DNA of 24,640 bases from CAYYED01 sp964470785 (GTDB lineage Bacteria > Patescibacteriota > Minisyncoccia > Minisyncoccales > PEYH01). The notes beneath the pieces were generated by a model that saw only the letters and a list, made by a program, of their open reading frames with translations, did not search any database and was not told where the DNA came from. Positions 13,712 to 20,923 of the stretch are shown here, one piece after another. The DNA lies in contig CAYYED010000017.1 in the NCBI GenBank assembly GCA_964470785.1, positions 1 through 24,640 on the forward strand, in the 5' to 3' direction. The translations under genes and the position numbers were made by a program. The stretch's first letter is position 1; every line of letters starts with the position of its first letter.

Positions 13712-13857
13712 ACCCATCCCCCTCCTTCCTCCCCCTTCCCTTGGGGAAGGGGGAGGATAAAGGTTTTTTCATCTCCTCCCCCTTGAAGAGGAGGAGGATA
13801 AAGGTTTTTTCATTTACTCTCCCTCTTTTGGAAAAGGAGGATAAAAAGGGGGGTTGA
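13712..13857. repeat. Family C array: three hairpins with repeated linkers
   Basis: Core hairpin CCTCCCCCTTCCC (13728-13740) with its complement (13744-13756), then GGATAAAGGTTTTTTCAT, a second hairpin (CTCCTCCCCCTT / AAGAGGAGGAG type), the same linker again, and a third weaker hairpin ending near AAAAAGGGGGGTTG. It is downstream of the membrane-protein gene and could act as a transcription barrier. Confidence 0.8.
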
Positions 13858-13935
13858 TTAAAAAATTATCGTTTAAAATCAATCAAAGGTCAAAAGAGGG
13901 TGCACCGATTTCATTTGGCCAATAACCATTAGGAT

Positions 13936-14520
13936 TTAGGACTCATTTTTTATTGCTCCCGCTTCTTTCAATGCTTTCTCATATATCCCAATTATTTTTT
14001 TCGCATCTTTCAAATCAATGCTTGCTTCAGGATTTTCTAAAACTTTTTCTAAATATTCTTTTGTTTTGTTAATTTCTTTAAAATTGGAAATAGAGCCGGA
14101 AGAAAACTCTTTGCCCTGATCGGCCAGTGTTTTATCAAAAAGCTTATTAGCATCAATTAAACCAAGCTTCCAGTTAAGCTCGTTGTCTGTGTTTATCTTA
14201 TCTAAAATCCTTTCCCAATCAGTTCTCGCGGTTCTGCCCTGAAACTCACTTTCTTGAACAGGAGGCCGTGTTTCCTCTGTAGAGACGCTCGTTTTTTTAA
14301 ATTTTTTCTTTCTTTTTTGTTTCTCTTTTTGTTTCCATTTCCTATATTCCCTCCACCCTTCCAGAAATAAAACGTTTAAATAGCTTGATTTTATTAAAAA
14401 ATAAATTATAGAGCAGATTAAAACCGAAGAAAAAACCAGTAAAAACAGCTTAATCGGTAAAAGAGCTCTTTGTAAATCAGGAGAAATTATCGCTCTAAAA
14501 ATTGTGTTTAGGAAATCCAT
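13936..14520 (-). CDS. Single-span membrane protein of unknown function
   Basis: The 194-residue product has one transmembrane segment (about residues 21-43, LPIKLFLLVFSSVLICSIIY), a strongly basic stretch (53-75, rich in KQK/KKKFKK), a Ser/Thr/Pro linker (76-100) and a predicted helical cytosolic domain (101-194) beginning WERILDKINTDNELNWKLGLIDANKLFDK. Small proteins with a membrane anchor and a domain resembling W..IL..I...NE..WKL.I..A are, from memory, common in parcubacterial genomes and uncharacterised; I do not assign a function. The ATG lies inside the gatA 3' end (13-base overlap), so translation is probably coupled. It is the last gene of the rseP-to-gatA run. Confidence 0.8.
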   Translation of the reverse strand: MDFLNTIFRAIISPDLQRALLPIKLFLLVFSSVLICSIIYFLIKSSYLNVLFLEGWREYRKWKQKEKQKRKKKFKKTSVSTEETRPPVQESEFQGRTARTDWERILDKINTDNELNWKLGLIDANKLFDKTLADQGKEFSSGSISNFKEINKTKEYLEKVLENPEASIDLKDAKKIIGIYEKALKEAGAIKNES

Positions 14521-15980
14521 ATTTGTTCAAAGAATTTTGCCATTTGAAACATTGGTTTTTCCCCAAATTGCGGCGCAACAAACTGAATTCCTACCGGAAG
14601 CCCCTTCGCAGCCCCTGCGGGCAAAGATATAGCAGGCAATCCTGCCAAGTTAGCAGGAACAGTCATAAGGTCGGACATATACATAGAAAGAGGATCAGAT
14701 ATTTTTTCTCCCAGCTTAAAGGGCAATGTCGGAGAAGTGGGCATTAAGAGCAAATCAACCGATTGAAAAACTTTATTAAAATCCTCTATTATTTTACTCC
14801 TTACCTTTTGCGCCCGCAAATAATACGCTTCATAATAGCCCGAAGACAAAGAATATGTGCCAAGCATAATTCTTCTTTTTGGCTCTATTCCAAATCCTTG
14901 TTCCCTGCTTTGCAGATAAACTTCCAACAAAGCATCTGTACCTGCCCCAGAAATATCATTTCTCATGGGGTCCATCTGTGATTCGGTTACGGAGCAACCG
15001 AACCTAATCCCGTCATAGCGCGCCAAATTACTAGAAACCTCTGCCGGCATAATAATATAATAACAGGCAATGCCATATTGCATATGAGGCAAAGTAACTT
15101 CTTCTATATTCACTCCTCCCTGGGCCAGCTTAAGTGTTGCTTTTTTAACAATCCGGATGATCTCTTCATCAACCCCTTTGGCAAAAATTTCTTTTGGGAG
15201 CCCTACGGTCATTTTCTTCGGCATCACATCTTTTGATTCCTTTTCCGGCAGAGCGCAACTGGTAGAATCAAGCGGATCTTTTCCGGCAATAACCTTAAAA
15301 ACGATTTCCGCATCTTCTGTATTTTTAGCAATAACTCCTATTTGGTCCAAAGAAGAAGCCATTGCTATAAGTCCGTATCGAGAAACCGCGCCATAGGTTG
15401 GCTTCATCCCCACCATTCCGCAAAAAGATGCCGGCTGTCTTACCGAGCCGGCTGTGTCCGAGCCAAGGGCAAAAGGCGCCATATTAGCAGATACTGCTGC
15501 AGCAGAGCCGGCAGAAGAGCCGCCGGGCACATAATCCTTATTAACAGGATTTTTTGTCGGGCCAAAAGCAGAATGCTCGCCCGAAGCACCCATAGCAAAC
15601 TCGTCTAAGTTGGTCTTGCCTAAAAAAACAGCATTTTGTTTTCTGAGTTTCGCTATTGCCCCGGCATCGTAGGGAGCAATATAATTTTCTAAAATTTTAG
15701 AACCGGCCGTGCAGGCAATATCTTGAATTAAAATATTATCTTTAATTGCCGCAGGCACGCCCGCAAGGACTGAAACTTCCCGTCCTTGGCTTAATAAATA
15801 ATCCGCTCTTTTTGCCTGCTCTAACGCTTGTTTTTTAGTAATAGTAATAAAAGCATTGAGTTCTTTATTGTTTGCCTCTATATTATTTAAATAAGCGCCG
15901 GCAATTTCTTGGGAAGAAAATTCTCTGTTTTTCAGCCCTTGATGGATTTTTTTAATTGTAAGAGATTTTAAATCAATCAT
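14508..15980 (-). CDS. gatA: Asp/Glu-tRNA(Asn/Gln) amidotransferase subunit A
   Basis: Glutaminase subunit of GatCAB: releases ammonia from glutamine for transamidation of the mischarged tRNA. The 490-residue length is normal. The amidase-signature Ser-cisSer-Lys triad is intact: Lys80 in PAAIKDN, Ser155 in PGGSSAGSAAAV and Ser179 in GSDTAGSVRQPASFCG, numbers almost identical to the characterised S. aureus enzyme. The only departure is DTAGS for the usual DTGGS. MVGMKPTYGAVSRYGLIAMASSLDQIG is the classic GatA block. The ATG overlaps the gatC stop by 8 bases (ATGATTGA), and the 3' end overlaps the next gene by 13. gatB lies about 13 kb away in the window. Confidence 0.97.
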   Translation of the reverse strand: MIDLKSLTIKKIHQGLKNREFSSQEIAGAYLNNIEANNKELNAFITITKKQALEQAKRADYLLSQGREVSVLAGVPAAIKDNILIQDIACTAGSKILENYIAPYDAGAIAKLRKQNAVFLGKTNLDEFAMGASGEHSAFGPTKNPVNKDYVPGGSSAGSAAAVSANMAPFALGSDTAGSVRQPASFCGMVGMKPTYGAVSRYGLIAMASSLDQIGVIAKNTEDAEIVFKVIAGKDPLDSTSCALPEKESKDVMPKKMTVGLPKEIFAKGVDEEIIRIVKKATLKLAQGGVNIEEVTLPHMQYGIACYYIIMPAEVSSNLARYDGIRFGCSVTESQMDPMRNDISGAGTDALLEVYLQSREQGFGIEPKRRIMLGTYSLSSGYYEAYYLRAQKVRSKIIEDFNKVFQSVDLLLMPTSPTLPFKLGEKISDPLSMYMSDLMTVPANLAGLPAISLPAGAAKGLPVGIQFVAPQFGEKPMFQMAKFFEQIWIS

Positions 15981-16266
15981 TAAAAACTGCTTTAACTTTT
16001 ATGAGCTTATCCTTGACTGAAGGCGCTGAATCCAAAAGTTTTTTCCTGTTTTCCGGATTTAGAGGAAAACTTTTATCTTCCCTGACAACATTGGTAATGT
16101 TGATAGAATGACTCACGGGAGAAACTTTATCTATATTTACTTCTTTTAACTCTTCAATATAGTTTAAAACAGAAGAAAGCTCTTCCCCAATTTGTTTTTT
16201 CTCATTCTCGGTAAGCTTTAACCGCGCCAGTTTGGCTATATGTTCTATATCGGTTTTTTTTAGCAT
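15973..16266 (-). CDS. gatC: Asp/Glu-tRNA(Asn/Gln) amidotransferase subunit C
   Basis: Small subunit that wraps around GatA and stabilises the GatA-GatB interface. From ATG 16266 it has 97 residues, normal for GatC. The N-terminal helices read DIEHIAKLARLKLTENEKKQIGEELSSVLNYIEELKEVN and the C-terminal part has VSPVSHSINITNVVREDK. The open frame extends 33 codons further upstream to 16365, but that part is translated repeat (GATGAACACGAGAT type) without family similarity, so I reject the longer start. There is no clear ribosome binding site. It overlaps gatA. Confidence 0.95.
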   Translation of the reverse strand: MLKKTDIEHIAKLARLKLTENEKKQIGEELSSVLNYIEELKEVNIDKVSPVSHSINITNVVREDKSFPLNPENRKKLLDSAPSVKDKLIKVKAVFND

Positions 16267-16272
16267 GATATA

Positions 16273-16347
16273 TGATGAACACAAGATGAGAGCACGATGA
16301 ACACAAGATAATCTCGTGTTAATCGCGTTTTTAATCTCGTGTTCATC
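16273..16347. repeat. GATGAACACGAGAT hairpin repeat between mreB and gatC
   Basis: ATCTCGTGTTCATC at 16334-16347 pairs with GATGAACACAAGAT at 16296-16309 (and the same again at 16273-16286) over 14 bases with one wobble pair. The outer end overlaps the mreB TGA stop, so the stop codon is part of the repeat arm. Confidence 0.75.
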
Positions 16348-17422
16348 ACTGCTTGGGTGGTTCAAACTCCTCCCTGTCTATAAGCACTTCTTCTAATTCA
16401 TCTAAGTTTTCTAAAACCATGCCCGCCCCTCTTACCACTGCGGTAAAAGGGTCTTCAATAATATAAGCCGGTATTTTGGTTTCTTTGATAATAAGCTCAT
16501 CAAATCCCTTGAGTAGAGAGCCGCCCCCTGCCAAACAAATGCCTCGAGACATAATATCAGCCACCAATTCCGGAGGCGTTTCCTCAATAGTATCTTTAAC
16601 GGCAGAAACAATCTGTTTTACCGATTTAGCAAGCGCCGTTCTAATACTGGACTCGCTGACAACCACTTCCTCGGGCAAACCGGTAATCAGGTTCCTGCCT
16701 CGCACAGACACTTCTTTTTTTATCTTGGCGTCTTGTTTTTCCTTATTTTTGCCGGAATAAGCAGAACCAACTTCAATCTTTACTTTTTCTGCGGTACGAG
16801 TTCCTATAAGTAATTTATATTCTTCTTGGCAAAAATCTATAATATCTTGGTCAAGCTTATCTCCAGCAACTTTTAAACTTTGTGCCAAAACAATCCCTCC
16901 TAAGGAAATTACCGCGATGTCCGTAGTGCCTCCTCCAATATCAACAATAAAATTTCCGCCCGGCTCCTGAATGGGCATTCTTGCTCCAATAGCTGCAGCA
17001 ATTGGCTGTTCTACAAGAAAAATCTTTCTGGCTCCGGCATTTTTTGCCGCATCTCTAACTGCTTTTTTTTCTACTTCTGTTAATCCGCAGGGAATACCGA
17101 CAATAACCCTGGGTCTTGGAAAAATTACTTTATTTTTATATGCCTTTTCAATAAAATATTTAAGCATTTGTTCAGCAATCTCAAACTCTGAAATTACGCC
17201 CTTAACTAAAGGACGGCTGGCAACAATGTGGTTAGGAGTCCTCCCTACCATTTTTTTTGCTTCCTCGCCTATTGCTAAAATCTGCCCGGTTTTCTGATTA
17301 ACGGCAACTACGGACGGTTCTGCGGTAACAATGCCCTCGCCTTTTACATAAACAAGAGTAGTGGCAGTACCCAGGTCGATAGCGACATCCTTGCCTACTT
17401 GAGAAAAAAATTTGTCAAACAT
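16346..17422 (-). CDS. mreB: Rod shape-determining protein MreB, paralogue 1
   Basis: Actin-like ATPase that assembles membrane-associated filaments and directs cell-wall synthesis. The 358 residues show phosphate-1 DVAIDLGTATTLVYVKG, phosphate-2 FIVDIGGGTTDIAVISLGG, VAGDKLDQDIIDF, TAEKVKIEVGSA and an adenosine motif (GICLAGGGSLLKGFDELI). There is a charged C-terminal extension of about 20 residues (EEVLIDREEFEPPKQ), and FDKFFSQV could act as an N-terminal amphipathic membrane helix. It overlaps proS by 8 bases, an unusual partner, as mreC/mreD are not next to it. A second mreB is at 22113-23120. Confidence 0.95.
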   Translation of the reverse strand: MFDKFFSQVGKDVAIDLGTATTLVYVKGEGIVTAEPSVVAVNQKTGQILAIGEEAKKMVGRTPNHIVASRPLVKGVISEFEIAEQMLKYFIEKAYKNKVIFPRPRVIVGIPCGLTEVEKKAVRDAAKNAGARKIFLVEQPIAAAIGARMPIQEPGGNFIVDIGGGTTDIAVISLGGIVLAQSLKVAGDKLDQDIIDFCQEEYKLLIGTRTAEKVKIEVGSAYSGKNKEKQDAKIKKEVSVRGRNLITGLPEEVVVSESSIRTALAKSVKQIVSAVKDTIEETPPELVADIMSRGICLAGGGSLLKGFDELIIKETKIPAYIIEDPFTAVVRGAGMVLENLDELEEVLIDREEFEPPKQ

Positions 17423-18662
17423 ATTGAAAACTTAATAATTCTTTAATGCTCATCATTTTCAACTTTTCTTCTCCTCTTTTTTGAAACTCTACCCGTCCTG
17501 TTTTCAAGGAATTCTTATTCACTACTGCTTTATAAGGAATACCAAGCAGATCTGATTCCACAAATTTTTCTCCCAGCCCTTTATCTATTCTATCGTCCCA
17601 CAAAACTTCTATTTTCTGATTCTTAGCCCCTCTATAGATATCTTCGCTCATTCGCCTTATTTCCTCGTTCTTTGCTTCTGCAGGAATAATATGCAGTTTA
17701 AAAGGAGCAACTTCTTTAGGCCAAATAATTCCTTTTTCGTCGTGATTGATCTCAATAATAGCAGCCATCAATCTTCCCAAGCCGATGCCGTAACAGCCCA
17801 TAATGACTAATTTTTCTTTTCCCTTTTCGTTTTTGAAAACAATATTAAACGCTTTTGAATATTTGTCTCCCAGAGGAAAAATATTTCCTATTTCAATTCC
17901 CTTTTCTTGCCGAAGAGTCGTTTGGCATTTGGGACATTTTTCTCCTGCTTTGTGTTGAGCGATTTCTTTGTTTTGGGCAAAATCGCATTGCGGACAGTAA
18001 ACAACAACATCTTCCCCTACCGGAGCCAAAACCTGAAACTCGTGGGTAAAGGAACTGGTAAATCCTTCTCCTGATGCTTCTACCATTTTTGCCTCCAAGC
18101 CGCATCTCTTAAATATTTTAAAATATGCCTTTGCTATTGTTTGGTAATAATTTTCAAAATCCTTTTCATCTGCGTGAAAACTGTAAAGATCTTTCATAAG
18201 AAACTCTCTGGTCCTTAAAAGCCCTCCGGTGTATCTAATTTCATTTCTGAATTTTGTCTGAAACTGAAATAGGGCTTGAGGCAAATCCCGGTAGGAAGAG
18301 ATTCTTTCTTTAGCAATGCCGCAAACCACTTCTTCGTGAGTAGGAGCTAAAGCAAAATCCTTTTTGTGCCTGTCTTTAACTTTAAATAAAGAGCCAAAAT
18401 CGTTCCATCTTCCCGTCTGCTCCCAAACCGCTCTTGGATGCATTGTTGCCATTAAAAGCTCCTGCCCTCCGGCATCAAGCATTTCTTGCCTAATAATATC
18501 TTCAATCTTTTTAAGAACTCTTCTGCCCAGAGGTAGAAAATTATAAATACCCGAGCCAAGCTGGCTAATAAAGTCCCCTCTGTAAAGCAGTTGATGTGAG
18601 ATGGCTTCTATTTCTTTAGGCGCCTCTTTTTTGCTTTTGTAAAAAAGTTGTGATTGTAGCAT
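17415..18662 (-). CDS. proS: Prolyl-tRNA synthetase, short form without the editing insertion
   Basis: Class II synthetase that charges tRNA(Pro). The 415 residues are much shorter than the typical bacterial enzyme (about 570). Motif 1 region (LPLGRRVLKKIEDIIRQEM), motif 2 (TKFRNEIRYTGGLLRTREFLMKDLYSFH), motif 3 (GCYGIGLGRLMAAIIE) and the anticodon-binding domain (VLWDDRIDKGLGEKFVESDLLGIPYKAVV) are intact. Between motifs 2 and 3, where the INS editing domain of about 180 residues normally sits, there are only some 30 residues with two CxxC pairs (CPQCDF, CPKCQ), possibly a zinc site. Cis editing of Ala-tRNA(Pro) should therefore be absent. It starts 17 bases after rseP and overlaps mreB. Confidence 0.96.
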   Translation of the reverse strand: MLQSQLFYKSKKEAPKEIEAISHQLLYRGDFISQLGSGIYNFLPLGRRVLKKIEDIIRQEMLDAGGQELLMATMHPRAVWEQTGRWNDFGSLFKVKDRHKKDFALAPTHEEVVCGIAKERISSYRDLPQALFQFQTKFRNEIRYTGGLLRTREFLMKDLYSFHADEKDFENYYQTIAKAYFKIFKRCGLEAKMVEASGEGFTSSFTHEFQVLAPVGEDVVVYCPQCDFAQNKEIAQHKAGEKCPKCQTTLRQEKGIEIGNIFPLGDKYSKAFNIVFKNEKGKEKLVIMGCYGIGLGRLMAAIIEINHDEKGIIWPKEVAPFKLHIIPAEAKNEEIRRMSEDIYRGAKNQKIEVLWDDRIDKGLGEKFVESDLLGIPYKAVVNKNSLKTGRVEFQKRGEEKLKMMSIKELLSFQYV

Positions 18663-18679
18663 TTTTTTTTGTTTATTTT

Positions 18680-19879
18680 TTAAAATAAAATATCTTTGAA
18701 TTGCTTTATATCTTTAATCGTTATTAAAACAAAAAGTGCAAGTAAAAGATAAAAGCCAATTAAATTAACTCTTCTTTCCAGCTTAGCCGACGCTCTTTTT
18801 CTGAAGATTGCTTCGTATAATACAAATACCATTCTTCCTCCGTCAGCAGCCGGAATAGGCAAAAGATTCATTATCGCAAGCGCTAAAGATAAAACGGCGG
18901 CAAGGGTAAGTATCTGCCAAAAACCTCCTTCCATGCTTAATTTAGTAAAAGCCAAGATTCCTACCGGCCCGGCCACTGCTTCAGAAACCGGCCTTATATC
19001 TCTTTCGGCTACCGATGTTCTTACCAATCGTCCCAGAACGGCAAAGGTAAAATGGGACATATTGTAACTATGCAAAAAACCGGAAAACACTCTTTCTGCA
19101 GGGGTATTATAACTTAATCTATTAATTGATGTTATTCCAATACCTATTGACCCTTCTCCTTCTGGAGGGTCTTGTCTAGGAATAACTGTAACTATTTTTT
19201 TATTATGTGTGTATAAAATTTCTGCAGTTAAAAATGTTTCTTCTTTTGCGTTAGATTCTAAAAATTTTATTAATTGATCGCCACTATCAAATCCTAATAT
19301 AGTTAAAGAAATCTCTTCTCCTGCATGAGTTTGTAAAAAATTTATTAACTTTTTGGAGTCATGAAGTTCCGTGTCGTTACCCGATAATATTAAATCAAAT
19401 TCTTGTATTCCGGCTTTCTCGGCCGGAGACCCCTCTATTACCTTAGAAACAGCAGGATAATAAACTCTTTGCTCTCCTGCAGGAAATTGATAATCAAAAA
19501 GTTGCGTTTGAAAGGTCTGAAAATTGTTAAAGCCCAAAAGAATATAGAAAAGAAAAACAGCCACTAAGATGTTAACCGTTACCCCGGCTAACAAAATAAC
19601 TGATTTTATTTTCGGCGGCTTGTTGTCAAACGAACAAGGTTCTTTTGAATCCGTTTTTCCCGGGTCTTCTCCTAAAAGGCGCACGAATCCGCCAAAAGGA
19701 ATCCAGTTAATGGAATAAAGGGTTTCTCCTATTTTTTTACCATAGGCCTTTGGCGGAAATCCAATGCCAAATTCCTCTACCTTTACTCCCAGTTTTTTGG
19801 CAGTAATAAAATGCCCGAATTCATGTGAAAGAACCAGGAAACTGAAAATTAATATGAATATTATTAAAGCAAGAAACAT
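18680..19879 (-). CDS. rseP: Site-2 intramembrane metalloprotease, RseP family
   Basis: Membrane zinc protease that cleaves transmembrane segments of regulators or leftover signal peptides. The 399 residues include the first membrane helix with HEFGH (19-23, zinc ligands and catalytic Glu), a PDZ region (about 135-245, with IEGSPAEKAGIQEFDLIL), and C-terminal helices carrying NLLPIPAADGGR (338-349), whose Asp is the third ligand; LDGG is more usual than ADGG. The PDZ region has an extra segment: residues 177-195 and 202-222 look like a duplication. It heads the rseP-proS-mreB-gatCA run. A TATAAT lies 9 bases before the ATG, which would give an almost leaderless message. In many bacteria rseP-proS follow frr-uppS-cdsA-dxr; here those middle genes are missing. 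Confidence 0.93.
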   Translation of the reverse strand: MFLALIIFILIFSFLVLSHEFGHFITAKKLGVKVEEFGIGFPPKAYGKKIGETLYSINWIPFGGFVRLLGEDPGKTDSKEPCSFDNKPPKIKSVILLAGVTVNILVAVFLFYILLGFNNFQTFQTQLFDYQFPAGEQRVYYPAVSKVIEGSPAEKAGIQEFDLILSGNDTELHDSKKLINFLQTHAGEEISLTILGFDSGDQLIKFLESNAKEETFLTAEILYTHNKKIVTVIPRQDPPEGEGSIGIGITSINRLSYNTPAERVFSGFLHSYNMSHFTFAVLGRLVRTSVAERDIRPVSEAVAGPVGILAFTKLSMEGGFWQILTLAAVLSLALAIMNLLPIPAADGGRMVFVLYEAIFRKRASAKLERRVNLIGFYLLLALFVLITIKDIKQFKDILF

Positions 19880-19981
19880 GATTTTTAAATTATAATATCT
19901 AAAGTAAAATACTTAATAATCGTTTAATTTCAAAGATGAAAGCGTAAGGCTACAAGTTGAAATTTTCAATTTACGAATTTT

Positions 19982-20014
19982 CCCTAGGCCGACCGCGATC
20001 AGCGGGCTAGGCAA
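19982..20014. repeat. Family A palindrome flanked by 12-base direct repeats
   Basis: CCCTAGGCCGACCGC and GATCAGCGGGCTAGGC form a shortened copy. CAATTTACGAAT occurs exactly at 19967-19978 and 20012-20023, on either side. The 367-base rseP-frr gap contains this, a family B copy and AT-rich repeats (AATTGAAAATT type), and no gene. Confidence 0.75.
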
Positions 20015-20084
20015 TTTACGAATGAATTTAACAATTTCTCAATTTCCCAATTTACAATTGAAAATTTAAAAATTGAAAATTGAT

Positions 20085-20123
20085 TGCCTGCCCGCATTGC
20101 TACGCAAAGCGTTGCAGGCGGGA
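20085..20123. repeat. Family B palindrome in the rseP-frr gap
   Basis: TTGCCTGCCCGCATTGC and GCGTTGCAGGCGGG arms; the best-conserved copy of this family. It interrupts an AT-rich run of AAAATTGA units that continues on both sides. Confidence 0.8.
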
Positions 20124-20246
20124 AAATTGATAATTGAAAATTGAAAATTTAGAACATGCTTTAACCTTTGTACTGTAATTTTTAGCTTTTCGCTTTACGC
20201 TTTGCGCTCTTTTGGTATCTTCAATAATTCAACTATTAAAAATTAG

Positions 20247-20801
20247 TTATTCTTTAATTTCCCTTTCCTTTTTCTCTTTTATTTTTTCTATTTGCTTATT
20301 ATATTCATCTATCATTTTCTGTAATTCATCTTTTCCACGGTATTTATCGTCTTCAGAAACTTCTCCTTTCCTTTCTTTTTCCTGAATTTCTTTCCATGCT
20401 TCATCCCTCCATCTTCTAATTGTCTGATAAGATTCCTCTGCTTTTTGAGAGACATGGGATATTAGTTTCTCCCGAAACTCTCCTGTCAAAGGAGGTAGAT
20501 TGATTCTTATAAGACCGCCATCAACCACAGGTGAGGTTCCTAAATCCGCCCGCTGAAGGGCCTTCTCAATACCTTCTAAATACTCATGAGTCCAGGGCTG
20601 GATAATCAGCCGTCTTGGTTCAGGAGAAGATATGGTAGCCAGCTGCTTTAAGGGGAGCTTTGAACCAAAACAATCAACTGTTAAATCCTCAACTAAGCTG
20701 GGGCTGGCCTTGCCAGATCTAATTTTTTGGAGCTCTCGCTTGTAGTAATCAACTACTTTTTCTAATTCTGGCCTAATTTTTTCGACACTCTCTTTATACA
20801 T
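20247..20801 (-). CDS. frr: Ribosome recycling factor
   Basis: With EF-G it splits post-termination ribosomes. The 184 residues match the family length. The N-terminal helix reads IRPELEKVVDYYKRELQKIRSGKASPSLVEDLTVDCFGSKLPLKQLATISSPEPRRLIIQPW, containing the family's R.G.A.P.L and YG-type block (here DCFGS), and the domain I helices end IRRWRDEAWKEIQEKERKGEVSEDDKYRGKDELQKMIDEYNKQIEKI. The C-terminus is highly charged (KIKEKKEREIKE). pyrH is not adjacent; the upstream neighbour is holB, 122 bases away. No ribosome binding site is seen before ATG 20801. Confidence 0.97.
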   Translation of the reverse strand: MYKESVEKIRPELEKVVDYYKRELQKIRSGKASPSLVEDLTVDCFGSKLPLKQLATISSPEPRRLIIQPWTHEYLEGIEKALQRADLGTSPVVDGGLIRINLPPLTGEFREKLISHVSQKAEESYQTIRRWRDEAWKEIQEKERKGEVSEDDKYRGKDELQKMIDEYNKQIEKIKEKKEREIKE

Positions 20802-20856
20802 AAATTTTAATTAATAATCAATGAATTTAAAAATTAAAAGCATTAGGAAAAATATT

Positions 20857-20917
20857 TTATCCTCCTCCTTTAATTTCTCCCCCTCTCTCTGCGGGGAAAG
20901 AAAAAAGAAGGGTTGGG
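20857..20917. repeat. Degenerate family C-like repeat between frr and holB
   Basis: TCCTCCTCC, TCTCCCCCTCTCTCTGCGGGG and AAGAAGGGTTGGG keep the order of the family C arms but with poor pairing. It begins in the short frr-holB gap and ends just before the holB stop. Confidence 0.35.
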
Positions 20918-20923
20918 AAAAAA

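Noticed and set aside
13712..13857. CRISPR-like array of hairpins
   Set aside because: Only three units of differing sequence with a constant linker; no spacers.
16346..17422. Reassigned UGA codon (as in Gracilibacteria)
   Set aside because: mreB and gatC end at UGA at family-appropriate positions, and no in-frame UGA occurs in the recognised genes.
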